This document shows positions 34,985 through 43,062 of a stretch of DNA of 43,098 nucleotides, piece after piece. The DNA is taken from positions 1-43,098 of the forward strand of contig JAESPE010000018.1 in NCBI GenBank assembly GCA_016756835.1, written 5' to 3'. Below the pieces are notes generated by a model. The model was not told the origin of the DNA. It worked only from the letters and a program-made list of their open reading frames with translations, and did not search any database. Each line of letters starts with the position of its first letter. Position 1 is the first letter of the stretch. Made by a program: the position numbers and the translations under genes. Source of the stretch: a gamma proteobacterium endosymbiont of Lamellibrachia anaximandri (lineage in GTDB: Bacteria > Pseudomonadota > Gammaproteobacteria > Chromatiales > Chromatiaceae).

Positions 34985-35548
34985 TCACATCACCACCTCT
35001 TCGGCAGTGACTACATATCTCAAAGGACCACCCGGCACCAGGGCGTCAAAAGGGTAGCAAGTGATGAGCAGCAGTTGGTTGCGCATATCGGATAACAGCA
35101 CTCCGGTCTCTGTTTCGTGGTGCACACTCTGCTGCAAAACAGCGTAGTGGACCAGTCCCCTATCAGGGAGTTCTATCACCAGCCGATCACCCTGTTTTAG
35201 CTGTTGCAGAAAACGGAAGTGGGTATCCCGATGGCCACTGACAATGCTTTTGCCCGCACTGCCGGGACGGGCGCTGTTTTCGATCCAGCCCGGCCCGAAG
35301 GCGAGGGTGTGGCCACTGGCTCCGGCCAGGATGTAGCGCTCTATCTCCAGTCCCGGCACCGAGAGCTTCGCCACCGGCCAAGTGTCGGCCCAGTCCCAGG
35401 GGGGTACATGATCAGATTCTGATCGGGTCGCTTCCCAGGCATCAGCAATCAGGACTTCCGATAGCCATGCCTTGGCATGAATCCATCCCCCGACGGCCAG
35501 TTGCCAGGCGGCTGCAAACAGGAGGGTTATCACAAGCAGCCGTTTCAT
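34985..35548 (-). CDS. Class GN sortase (proteobacterial dedicated sortase)
   Basis: 187 residues from ATG 35548, chosen because GGAGG lies eight bases upstream and the start overlaps the target-gene stop (ATGA). An N-terminal membrane anchor (about 4-26) precedes a sortase barrel: H106 in SGHRDTHF, nucleophile C164 in LITCYPF and R177 in PLRYVV make the His-Cys-Arg set. It anchors the neighbouring target protein by cutting its C-terminal motif. A longer open frame to 35668 overlaps the target gene and is not supported. Confidence 0.93.
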   Translation of the reverse strand: MKRLLVITLLFAAAWQLAVGGWIHAKAWLSEVLIADAWEATRSESDHVPPWDWADTWPVAKLSVPGLEIERYILAGASGHTLAFGPGWIENSARPGSAGKSIVSGHRDTHFRFLQQLKQGDRLVIELPDRGLVHYAVLQQSVHHETETGVLLSDMRNQLLLITCYPFDALVPGGPLRYVVTAEEVVM

Positions 35549-37686
35549 GTCCTGCGCCTCCATGTCAGAACGAACACACTCAGCAGTAAGAAAAGGCCGA
35601 TCAACAGATGCAGTGAGGCGGGAGTGGCTGTTTGAGGCATTCGCCCGAACACTTTGTTCGCCGTCCAACCGTGAGGCAGGTTGGTCGGCATCGGTTTTGT
35701 TTTCAACATCTCTTCGAGCTGCCGAACGGGGGTTTTATCCACCGCAACCAGGCTGGTGTATCGGCTGACCAGTTGGTGTTTCAGTGCGACTTCAAGGATT
35801 GCTTTACGCACTTCCGGTTCCGGCCTGCCGCGATTGCGCTGGGCCATCAGTGCAGCGATATTCGCCCTCGCCCAGAGCAGATGCACACCGGCTCGATCAC
35901 CACCGCCCCGTAGATGGATACGTCGCTGCCAGGACTCCCCTGCCCTGTCACCCTTGATGGTCAACTGACCCTGTAGTTGGTCGGCCTTTAACGCCAGTAA
36001 GATCGGCTCTCCCGCATAGAGATCAGGTAGTGGATTCGGATAGCCCTCCACTTCAACATCATTGGGCCAGTCCAGTTGGATATTGGTCAGCAGCGGCTGC
36101 TCAAGTTTGGTAAATAGTGCCGCCAGGCGTGACTCGACCTCTTCCAGATCCCCCACATAGGTGAAGCTGCCACGGCCAAACTCCGCAGCTCGGGACATGA
36201 AGAAGCTGTTGGGCGCTGAACCTATGCCGATGGTGAAGAGACGACTCGCTCCCAATCGACGATGGATCAGCTTAAACAGTTCATCCTCGTTGCCGACGCT
36301 GCCGTCGGTGAGGAATATCACCTGGCGCAAACGGTCGTGGGATTCCCAGCCATCGAGAGCCAACTCAAGCGCCGGTAGCATCTCAGTACCGCCATCGGCT
36401 GCCAGTGACGAAACATAATCCAACGCCTGTCTGAGGTTGCGCGGTGTCGCATCCACCGCATGCTGATGGAGAGCTCGGGTATAGCTGCTGAACTGGATGA
36501 TATTAAAGCGGTCATCCGGCCGCAGACGCCGCAGGGCAATTTTGAGCGCGGCTTTGGCCTGGGCGATGGAGATCCCATGCATGGAACCGGAAGTGTCGAC
36601 TACAAAGATGACTTCCCGTGGTTGGGTTGGCATGACAGCATCTCCCTGAGGCGGCATTACCATCAACAATCCATAGACCTCGTTGTCCCACATCTCGGTG
36701 AAGAGAGCAGCATGAGGGGCAACGCCGATCTTCGGCACCCAGGTCAACTCGAAATCCCGATCCGCCGGAACCTGTTTCGACTTCAGGCCGATTTGATATC
36801 GCCCTCTGTCATCCTGTGTATGGACGATAGGATGATAGCGGCTCTTCAGTGATGCCAACGGCAAACCCACATCCAGATGGATATTGAAAGCGACCGGGTT
36901 GATCCGCCCCAACGCAGGATCAGCCACACTGGACGTGATCCGGCTGGCATCGGGCACCTGATCAGTATCCGCCGCCCAGCCTGTGCCGCTGAAGTCACTG
37001 CTCCCCTCCGGCACTGTCGGGATGCCGGGGATATATCGCGGTGCAATAACCAGCGGGAAACGTATATGAAATCGCCCCTGGTCATAATCCAGACTCTGCT
37101 GGTATTCGATCCCGATGAGAATCGACTCCCCCGGCCCGATATTGGCCACCGATGTGGTGAACATATTGGGCCGTTGCTGACTCAACAGACTCGCCTTGCG
37201 CCCTTCCGACTTGGCCTTTTCGTAGGTCGCCCTGGCCTGTTGTTTCTCCTGGATCTCGCCCTCGATGACCCGCTCGCCGATGCGCATCCACAGCCGGTCT
37301 ACCGCCGCATCCTCCGGCAGGGGAAATTGATAGATCCCCTCAACCCAATCCTGACTGGGATTACTGAAGCGCTGCGCCACCTTTACCCGTGCCAGCATAC
37401 CGCTGATCTGCATCTCCACATCTGTGCCCAGGTTGGGTGCATCATCGATACGCCGGCCATCCAGTGAGTAGAGATTGAGTGTGCCGCGAGTCACCTCATC
37501 GGCTGCCGCCAGCGCACTACCGCTGGTACTGAGGACCAGCAGGATGAAGAACACCGATCCCGCCAGACCTGCGCCGATAGCGGCAACCAGTGTCAGCAGC
37601 ATATCCTTGACGAATTCCCGGTTTCGGAGATCGATCCTGACCGGCCCGTCAACGTTATCACCCGCCTGCATGAGTGAATGGCTCAT
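35545..37686 (-). CDS. Sortase target protein with VIT and VWA domains
   Basis: 713 residues, the marine proteobacterial sortase target family. A hydrophobic signal/anchor sits late (about 30-60, ending GSALAAADE). VIT domain about 66-195, then a VWA domain with the MIDAS motif DTSGSM at 364-369. The C-terminus has MPQTA at 683-687, a hydrophobic helix and a TWRRRT tail: a sortase signal in which Leu of LPxTG/LPxTA is replaced by Met. Overlaps the sortase start by four bases. Ribosome site GGGAGGG is well placed at the ATG 37686. Predicted to be fixed at the envelope and to bind a metal-dependent partner. Confidence 0.93.
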   Translation of the reverse strand: MSHSLMQAGDNVDGPVRIDLRNREFVKDMLLTLVAAIGAGLAGSVFFILLVLSTSGSALAAADEVTRGTLNLYSLDGRRIDDAPNLGTDVEMQISGMLARVKVAQRFSNPSQDWVEGIYQFPLPEDAAVDRLWMRIGERVIEGEIQEKQQARATYEKAKSEGRKASLLSQQRPNMFTTSVANIGPGESILIGIEYQQSLDYDQGRFHIRFPLVIAPRYIPGIPTVPEGSSDFSGTGWAADTDQVPDASRITSSVADPALGRINPVAFNIHLDVGLPLASLKSRYHPIVHTQDDRGRYQIGLKSKQVPADRDFELTWVPKIGVAPHAALFTEMWDNEVYGLLMVMPPQGDAVMPTQPREVIFVVDTSGSMHGISIAQAKAALKIALRRLRPDDRFNIIQFSSYTRALHQHAVDATPRNLRQALDYVSSLAADGGTEMLPALELALDGWESHDRLRQVIFLTDGSVGNEDELFKLIHRRLGASRLFTIGIGSAPNSFFMSRAAEFGRGSFTYVGDLEEVESRLAALFTKLEQPLLTNIQLDWPNDVEVEGYPNPLPDLYAGEPILLALKADQLQGQLTIKGDRAGESWQRRIHLRGGGDRAGVHLLWARANIAALMAQRNRGRPEPEVRKAILEVALKHQLVSRYTSLVAVDKTPVRQLEEMLKTKPMPTNLPHGWTANKVFGRMPQTATPASLHLLIGLFLLLSVFVLTWRRRT

Positions 37687-37828
37687 CTTTGCTCCCTCCC
37701 CGCCGTTGCTTGTCTCCTTTTATTGCCCGAATCTCCTCCTCCGATAGCCACCTGGCCGACTGGGCTGAGATCCATTCCGGAGATCCGTAAAGAAATGCCT
37801 CGCTCAGAGGTTGAGGACAGCGCTTCAT
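37658..37828 (-). CDS. Hidden 56-residue ORF between pdsO and the target gene
   Basis: ATG 37828 shares its first bases with the TGA stop of pdsO (ATGA overlap, the classic translational-coupling geometry). It reads 56 codons to TGA at 37660-37658 and overlaps the start of the target gene by 29 bases in a different frame. The translation opens MKRCPQPLSEAFLYGSPEWI and continues with an amphipathic, acidic helix (SARWLSEEEIRAIKGD) and a basic tail; no signal or membrane segment. It fills the otherwise odd 138-bp gap between two operon genes. Too short for most gene finders. Real expression is inferred only from position and overlap. Confidence 0.45.
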   Translation of the reverse strand: MKRCPQPLSEAFLYGSPEWISAQSARWLSEEEIRAIKGDKQRRGGSKDEPFTHAGG

Positions 37829-38523
37829 CGCCCCGATCCCGGTACAAATGAGAGCAGTACGAAACGATCGAAACCGAGCCCCTCCAGATCTACTGAGGGA
37901 TATAGCGCCATCCCCTCACCCTCGATCCGCTGTTGAATGCGGCCTGCATCCACCCCGGCAGCAACCAGCCTTCGGGAAACGGTTTCAGCCCTCAGTTTTG
38001 ACAGCTCCCGGTTGTAGTCGTCACTGCCTCGATGATCAGCTGAAGCGAGGATCCTGATATCAAAATCGGGAAAGGCATTCAGCATGCCCGCCAGGGCGTC
38101 GAGTTGGGGCTGAAAACGGGGTTCCAGGTCAGCACTCTCGGTGCGGAACTGCAGACAGAAGGAGAAACCCTCTGCCACTGCCTGCTGCCGCTCCTGCTGC
38201 TGACGCACCTGCCGCTCGATCTGCTCCGACTGACTGCCGCTCTGCCGTTGCAGCTGCTGTACCTGTTGACGGGTATCGGCCAATTGATCCTGTTGCAGAC
38301 TCAAGGCTGTTTTCTGCCCGTCGATCGTTCCGATCAAGGCTCCACCGATAGCACCCACGACCAGACCGGGAGGACCGCCAAGCACACCACCAATCAGCAT
38401 ACCTATAGCTGGCCCCTTCAGTTCGCCGGTATCGTCTACGGCAACATTTTCAACAGTATTGGCCAGCAGTGGCGTGGTAAAGAGTAATCCCACAATTGCT
38501 AAGCTGAGTATTTTTCTTTTCAT
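37825..38523 (-). CDS. pdsO: Sortase-associated OmpA-like protein PdsO
   Basis: 232 residues: signal peptide (about 1-22), glycine-zipper segment (about 36-66, GMLIGGVLGG... with small residues every fourth position), a Gln-rich coiled coil (about 75-115) and a degenerate OmpA C-terminal domain (about 118-228, FRTESADLEP, ASADHRGSDDYNRELSKLRAE). The arrangement is that of PdsO in the proteobacterial dedicated sortase system. It probably spans or tethers to the outer membrane and contacts peptidoglycan. First gene of the minus-strand Pds operon; divergent from yajD. Confidence 0.9.
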   Translation of the reverse strand: MKRKILSLAIVGLLFTTPLLANTVENVAVDDTGELKGPAIGMLIGGVLGGPPGLVVGAIGGALIGTIDGQKTALSLQQDQLADTRQQVQQLQRQSGSQSEQIERQVRQQQERQQAVAEGFSFCLQFRTESADLEPRFQPQLDALAGMLNAFPDFDIRILASADHRGSDDYNRELSKLRAETVSRRLVAAGVDAGRIQQRIEGEGMALYPSVDLEGLGFDRFVLLSFVPGSGR

Positions 38524-38797
38524 GATAATTCCCTCTGATTATTCCAGCGCGCCATCCTTGGCGGAGAACGGCAGACCTTTGCCTGCGCCGGGTTGAGGGT
38601 ATTACAGACGAGTGAAGTGACAGGCCGTTTGCACAAAACTGGCGAAGCCATGGCAAAAAATGGCAGGAGGGTGGCAGTGGGGGAATGGCTCTTTTGGAGG
38701 CTTGCTGACTATGACGTTCTGCTTGACGAAAATTGAAAGGAGCCACAAACTCTATTTTGAGGCTGTAACACAAATCATCTATTTTTGGACTGCGACC

Positions 38798-39163
38798 ATG
38801 ACATCAGAAAATTCCTCGGACAAGCTCGACCGCATCGTTGCCCAGGCTCGCAATGCTCGTGAAGAGAGGGAGAAGGGTTACCGTGAGAGAGCGCTAAAAA
38901 TGTATCCCTGGGTTTGCGGCCGTTGCGCGCGCGAGTTTACCCGCGAAAATCTGCGGGAACTGACTGTCCATCACCGCGATCACAATCACGACAATAATCC
39001 ACTGGACGGCAGCAACTGGGAGTTGCTATGCCTCTATTGCCACGACAACGAACATTCACGCCACATCGATTCAGAATACGGGGATACCTCGACCGATACG
39101 AAAACGAGCACTACCCATAATCCATTTGCGGACCTGGCAGCCATGCTCAAAGAACGGAAGTAA
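38798..39163 (+). CDS. yajD: YajD-type HNH nuclease
   Basis: 121 residues from ATG 38798, near the 115 of E. coli YajD. A basic N-terminal helix (DKLDRIVAQARNAREEREKGY) is followed by the zinc-stabilised HNH: CGRCARE and LCLYCHDNEH (two C-x2-C pairs) with VHHRDHNHDNNPLDGSNWE supplying the catalytic His and Asn. A short C-terminal tail is less conserved. The family is widespread but poorly characterised. It sits inside the Pds locus, between the sortase operon and pdsRS. An upstream in-frame start at 38660 is unlikely. Confidence 0.9.
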   Translation: MTSENSSDKLDRIVAQARNAREEREKGYRERALKMYPWVCGRCAREFTRENLRELTVHHRDHNHDNNPLDGSNWELLCLYCHDNEHSRHIDSEYGDTSTDTKTSTTHNPFADLAAMLKERK

Positions 39164-39235
39164 CATCCCGTCTCACCTGCACGAATATCCTCTTTGGATC
39201 AATACCAACAATCGTATCTGGTATATTCTGCGTCG

Positions 39236-39424
39236 TCAGACATTAATTGGCGGAACCGAGTCGAGCGAGACTTCACCCTCTTGGGCCGCCTCCAGCGCAT
39301 GAGCCTCATCAATATAAGGCCCGTGGCTTGGGTTGTCCTCTTCCTTGAAATACCAGCCTGCATCCGCAAAGAGCGAACTGACCCAATATACCGATGCCTG
39401 ATGGCCGGTGCCTTGGTTTATCAT
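39236..39424 (-). CDS. Small conserved-looking protein with a GWYFK motif
   Basis: 62 residues. The ATG at 39424 is preceded by AAGGGG about ten bases upstream, a good ribosome site. The centre, AGWYFKEEDNPSHGPYIDEAHALEAA, fits the layout of small proteins with an aromatic W-Y-F strand, then G-P-[YF], then a helix marking acidic and Ala residues (DUF6316-like; the family label is uncertain). It lies opposite the weaker plus-strand frame 39194-39586, which starts at TTG and lacks a ribosome site, so the minus strand is preferred. Divergent from pdsR. Confidence 0.52.
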   Translation of the reverse strand: MINQGTGHQASVYWVSSLFADAGWYFKEEDNPSHGPYIDEAHALEAAQEGEVSLDSVPPINV

Positions 39425-39488
39425 GTCGAAAATCCCCTTATTCAGGCTCCACTACGAAGATGGTTTCGTCAGAAGCCTGCGCTACACG

Positions 39489-39518
39489 CTTTCGTGGTAT
39501 CTTTTTTATTACCGAAAG
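39489..39518. promoter_or_regulatory. Imperfect inverted repeat upstream of pdsR
   Basis: CTTTCGTGGTA and TTACCGAAAG flank an AT-rich centre in the intergenic region between the small minus-strand gene and pdsR. Possible operator, perhaps autoregulatory for PdsR; no experimental or comparative support. Confidence 0.3.
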
Positions 39519-39607
39519 TCCTATTAATCAGGATATATTTTCAGATCAAGATGTCTATGCGTAATAACCCAACCCCCCATTGGTAATCACCTAAGACCGG
39601 AAAGCAG

Positions 39608-40306
39608 ATGCCAAAACAGATCGCCATCGTCGAAGATGAAGCCGTCATCCGGGACAACTATGTCGACTTTCTCTCCCGGCAGGGTTATCAGGTGACGGGG
39701 TTCGGTTCCCGACAGACAGCCTCAACCGCGTTTGCAAACTGTTTGCCCGACCTGGTTATTCTCGATATCGGCCTCAATGATGAGATCGATGGCGGCTTTG
39801 AACTCTGCCGTGAACTGCGCGCCCGCTCATCAACGCTGCCGATCATCTTCCTCACCGCCCGGGATGACGACTTCGATACGGTTGCGGGATTACGTCTGGG
39901 CGCTGACGACTACCTCACCAAAGAGATCAGCCTGCCCCACCTGTCGGCCCGCATCGCCGCCCTCTTCCGCCGCATGCGCGCCATGGAGAATCCGGTAGCT
40001 GAAAACCAGGTTCTGCAACGCGGTGATCTGCAATTGGATTTAGATCGCCTGACCACGGCGTGGAAGGAGCAAGCGGTCGACCTGACCGTCACGGAGTTCT
40101 GGCTTACCCACTCTCTGGTACGTCATCCCGGTCATGTACGTAACCGTGACCAACTGATGGATGACGCCAACATCCTGGTGGACGCCAGCAGCATCAGCAC
40201 ACACATCAAACGCATACGCCGCAAGTTTCAGCAGGTGGAAGAGCAGTTCGACGCCATCGAAGCCGTCTACGGCGCCGGCTACCGCTGGCATCAGCCAGGC
40301 AGCTGA
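39608..40306 (+). CDS. pdsR: Dedicated sortase system response regulator PdsR (OmpR family)
   Basis: 232 residues: receiver with acidic E9/D10, phospho-acceptor D53 (LVILDIGLND) and a conserved Thr/Lys (LTARD, YLTKE), then a winged-helix DNA-binding domain (about 130-228, ending VYGAGYRWH). In place of the usual KPF after the phosphorylation switch it has KEIS, a trait of this family branch. It likely controls the sortase/target operon. pdsS begins seven bases after its stop, so they form one operon. Confidence 0.93.
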   Translation: MPKQIAIVEDEAVIRDNYVDFLSRQGYQVTGFGSRQTASTAFANCLPDLVILDIGLNDEIDGGFELCRELRARSSTLPIIFLTARDDDFDTVAGLRLGADDYLTKEISLPHLSARIAALFRRMRAMENPVAENQVLQRGDLQLDLDRLTTAWKEQAVDLTVTEFWLTHSLVRHPGHVRNRDQLMDDANILVDASSISTHIKRIRRKFQQVEEQFDAIEAVYGAGYRWHQPGS

Positions 40307-40312
40307 TCAACA

Positions 40313-42379
40313 ATGGGACGGCGATTCTATCAGGGACTGCGCTTCAAACTGCTGCTCGTCTCCCTCACCTTATTGGCCATCCCCTGGGCTGGATACCGTT
40401 ATGTCATCGAGACCGAGTCCTTTCTCCGCGCCTCCCAGGAGGAGGTGCTACTGGGCCGGGCCGAACTCATTGCCAATCTGCTCAGTCAATCCTCCAACTT
40501 ACCGACCATTCCCGCAGACTCGCAAAATCCCGTTTCGATTCTCTACGCTCATCGCCTCACCCAGCCGATCCTGCTTGACGGTTATACAGACGACTGGAGA
40601 ACCCTGCTGGAGCAGAAGCGCTATTTCCGCTCCAGTGAGACAGACCCAAAGGCCGCTGCTTTCTCCCTGTTGATGGGCATCTATGAGGGCGATCTCTATC
40701 TGATGCTGCAGGCAAAAGACGAGACTGTGATCTACCCATCCCCGACGGATAATCGCATAGACGCAGGAGACCACTTGCGGATCGCCCTCATCAGTGATGA
40801 TGGAGAGATCGCATATTTCCAAGTCAGCACCGCCGCCCCTGGCTGGGTGACCGCCGAGCCACTGGCGGGCGCCCCCCACCAGCCTCTCATCAGGGGGGAG
40901 TGGCAGGAGACGAAAACAGGTTACAACCTTGAATTGCGCATCCCACACCGCTTGTTCAAACAGCGCCTCTCTCTGGCTTTGTCTGATCGGGATGGGGAGG
41001 CAACAGCGGCAACGACCGCCTCCACCTCCGGCCTGATGCACCCTGAGTCTCTGGCTTTTGTCGTCACGTCATATGAAGATGTGGAAACAGTGCTGGCCGG
41101 CTTCGCCTATCAGGAGAGCCGCATCCGTGTCATCAACCGGCAACAGTGGGTAACCGGTCAGTACGGTCGTCTCGTCCCCGGGAGAACACCAAACACCCAG
41201 CAAAAGGGCTTGCTTACCGGCATATTGAACCTGATCCTGCCACTACCCGATAGCGACTTCCTGGACGACCAGGAGTACGCCGCAAGACTGGATGGTCCTG
41301 AAATCCGCCAGGCACTGCTGGGCAATCCGACTGTGCATCGACGCCGCGCCGGTGATGTGTCGACAGTGGTACTTTCAGCCGCCTACCCGATCAAAGGTGA
41401 CCGCGGAGTGACTGGCGCAGTGGTCATGGAACAGACCACCCAGCGCATCCTCACAATGCAGCAGCAGGCCCTGAAGGGGATATTTCAGATCACCCTGATT
41501 CTGTTCCTGATCACCGGGGGTCTACTGCTCGGGTTTGCCACCCTCCTCACCGGACGCATCCGTCGCCTGCATAACCGGGTGGAGGATGCCGTCAGTCCTG
41601 ACGGGCACATTTTGCACCCTCTCAGGCATGAAAAAACAGCAGATGAGATCGGCGACCTTGGCCGCAGTTTCAGCAGTGTGCTGGAGCGGTTGCAAGAGTA
41701 CAACCGCTACCTCGAGGCGATGGCGTCACGGCTTTCCCACGAATTCCGCACTCCGCTGGCAATGGTGAAATCGTCCCTGGAAAACCTGCAGCATGATGAG
41801 GATCCGACGGCCCGGACACGTTATCTGTCACGCGCCACAGAGGGCATAGACAGACTGACCCTGATTCTCGACCGCATGCGTGAGGCGACCCGGCTTGAGC
41901 AGACCTTGCAGCAGGCGGAAAAATCACCTCTGGATCTGGTGGAACTGGTGCGGGCAATGCGGAACAATTATGCCGTCACCTATCCTGAAGTCACCATCAA
42001 AACCCGACTCCCAGACAATCCGGTGGTAATCAAGGCCGCTCCGGAACTCATCGTGCAGGCCCTGGACAAGCTCGTCAGCAACGCAGTGGATTTCCATCTG
42101 TCAGGTACGCCTCTGACACTCGCGGTGACGCAGGAGACCGACGGCAGCGTCCGTCTCAGCGTTATCAATCTGGGACCACCCCTGCCTGAGACCATGCAGC
42201 ATCATCTCTTCGACTCCATGGTTTCTGTCCGTCCCCACACCAGCGATTTGACCCATCTCGGCCTCGGTCTCTATCTTGTGCGATTGATCGGTGAGTTTCA
42301 CCAGGGATGTGCCAGCGCCGAAAACCTGAAGTCCGGGGATGGGGTCTCGGTAAGTCTTGTATTGGCAGCGAACCCGTAG
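40313..42379 (+). CDS. pdsS: Dedicated sortase system histidine kinase PdsS
   Basis: 688 residues. Membrane helix near 11-30, a large periplasmic sensor (about 40-380) whose LLDGYTDDW...LYLMLQAKDETVIYP stretch resembles a CBM9-like carbohydrate-binding fold, a second helix (about 390-412), HAMP region, HisKA with H476 in LSHEFRTPL, and an HATPase domain (N-box DKLVSNAVDFH, G-box LGLGLYLV). The CBM9-like sensor suggests it detects a saccharide or cell-wall feature. Partner of PdsR and part of the same system as the sortase, target and PdsO. Followed by the left REP of the RAYT unit. Confidence 0.93.
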   Translation: MGRRFYQGLRFKLLLVSLTLLAIPWAGYRYVIETESFLRASQEEVLLGRAELIANLLSQSSNLPTIPADSQNPVSILYAHRLTQPILLDGYTDDWRTLLEQKRYFRSSETDPKAAAFSLLMGIYEGDLYLMLQAKDETVIYPSPTDNRIDAGDHLRIALISDDGEIAYFQVSTAAPGWVTAEPLAGAPHQPLIRGEWQETKTGYNLELRIPHRLFKQRLSLALSDRDGEATAATTASTSGLMHPESLAFVVTSYEDVETVLAGFAYQESRIRVINRQQWVTGQYGRLVPGRTPNTQQKGLLTGILNLILPLPDSDFLDDQEYAARLDGPEIRQALLGNPTVHRRRAGDVSTVVLSAAYPIKGDRGVTGAVVMEQTTQRILTMQQQALKGIFQITLILFLITGGLLLGFATLLTGRIRRLHNRVEDAVSPDGHILHPLRHEKTADEIGDLGRSFSSVLERLQEYNRYLEAMASRLSHEFRTPLAMVKSSLENLQHDEDPTARTRYLSRATEGIDRLTLILDRMREATRLEQTLQQAEKSPLDLVELVRAMRNNYAVTYPEVTIKTRLPDNPVVIKAAPELIVQALDKLVSNAVDFHLSGTPLTLAVTQETDGSVRLSVINLGPPLPETMQHHLFDSMVSVRPHTSDLTHLGLGLYLVRLIGEFHQGCASAENLKSGDGVSVSLVLAANP

Positions 42380-42406
42380 CCGCGATGAAGCGTAGCGGAA
42401 TCGAGG
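42376..42406 (+). repeat. REP element, left of RAYT
   Basis: Reads GTAG then CCGCGAT, loop GAAGCGTAGCGGA, and ATCGAGG: a seven-base stem with one mismatch. It overlaps the last bases of pdsS and is directly repeated at 43032, right of the transposase gene. Confidence 0.8.
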
Positions 42407-42410
42407 ACAA

Positions 42411-42938
42411 TCACTCCCCGAATTCACCCAATGCCAATAATTCGCCATACCCCCAATCAGCCGGATATAAACCATCTTTCACATATTCGTGAAAGGTTGA
42501 ATGAGGCCAGTCAACTACTCGCGAAACATACCCATGCTTCACTGGATTGAAATGGATATAACTCATATGCCGCCGTAGGTCTTCTTCATCGCGAATCATA
42601 TGCTCCCAATACCGCCTTTGCCACAAAGCATATCCGCTTCCCTTCCGCCGCGATGCAATGAACACCCGCTTTCTCAGCAATCGTGTAAATTCTGCTTTAA
42701 TTCCTCGCCAACGAGAAGAGTAGTCCATATCATTCTCTGGCAACCGCCAGAGAACATGGAGATGATCTGGCAATACCACCACCGCAAGGTTTTCGACAGG
42801 ACGATTGAGAAGAGGTTTTCGCCATGCTTGACGCAGCAGGTCGATATGATCGACCAACAACGTGGATGTTCGGTCCTGTAAAGTCAGGGTAAAAAAATAG
42901 GTTCCGCCAGGAACACGGCTACGTCGATAGTGAACCAT
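42411..42938 (-). CDS. REP-associated tyrosine transposase (RAYT, Y1_Tnp)
   Basis: 175 residues from ATG 42938, where GAGGAG lies six bases upstream; a longer open frame to 43019 has no ribosome site. The start YRRSRVPGGTYFFTL is the family hallmark, HLH at 59-61 is the HUH metal motif (LPDHLHVLW), and Y127 in SYIHFNPVKHG is the nucleophile. RAYTs cleave single-stranded REP DNA at the GTAG foot and are thought to be domesticated in the host. The gene is flanked by two direct GTAG-type REPs, the expected REP-RAYT arrangement. Confidence 0.94.
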   Translation of the reverse strand: MVHYRRSRVPGGTYFFTLTLQDRTSTLLVDHIDLLRQAWRKPLLNRPVENLAVVVLPDHLHVLWRLPENDMDYSSRWRGIKAEFTRLLRKRVFIASRRKGSGYALWQRRYWEHMIRDEEDLRRHMSYIHFNPVKHGYVSRVVDWPHSTFHEYVKDGLYPADWGYGELLALGEFGE

Positions 42939-43031
42939 CCATGGCTCCTCGTAAATATCAGCAATATTCAGATCGTGGCACGATACTACAGAGACTTTCC
43001 CGCATTCCGCAAGCTCCATGCGGGCTACATT

Positions 43032-43062
43032 GTAGCCGCGATGGAGCTTAGCGGAATCGAGG
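43032..43062 (+). repeat. REP element, right of RAYT
   Basis: Reads GTAG then CCGCGAT, GGAGCTTAGCGGA, ATCGAGG: same stem as the left copy, with two loop changes. Just before it CGGGCTACA and TGTAGCCGCG form a small inverted repeat. The rest of the window (43063-43098) shows no gene. Confidence 0.78.

Noticed and set aside
39194-39586. Plus-strand frame of 130 aa in the Pds locus
   Set aside because: Starts at TTG with no ribosome site and opposes a minus-strand frame with a good ribosome site and a recognisable motif layout.
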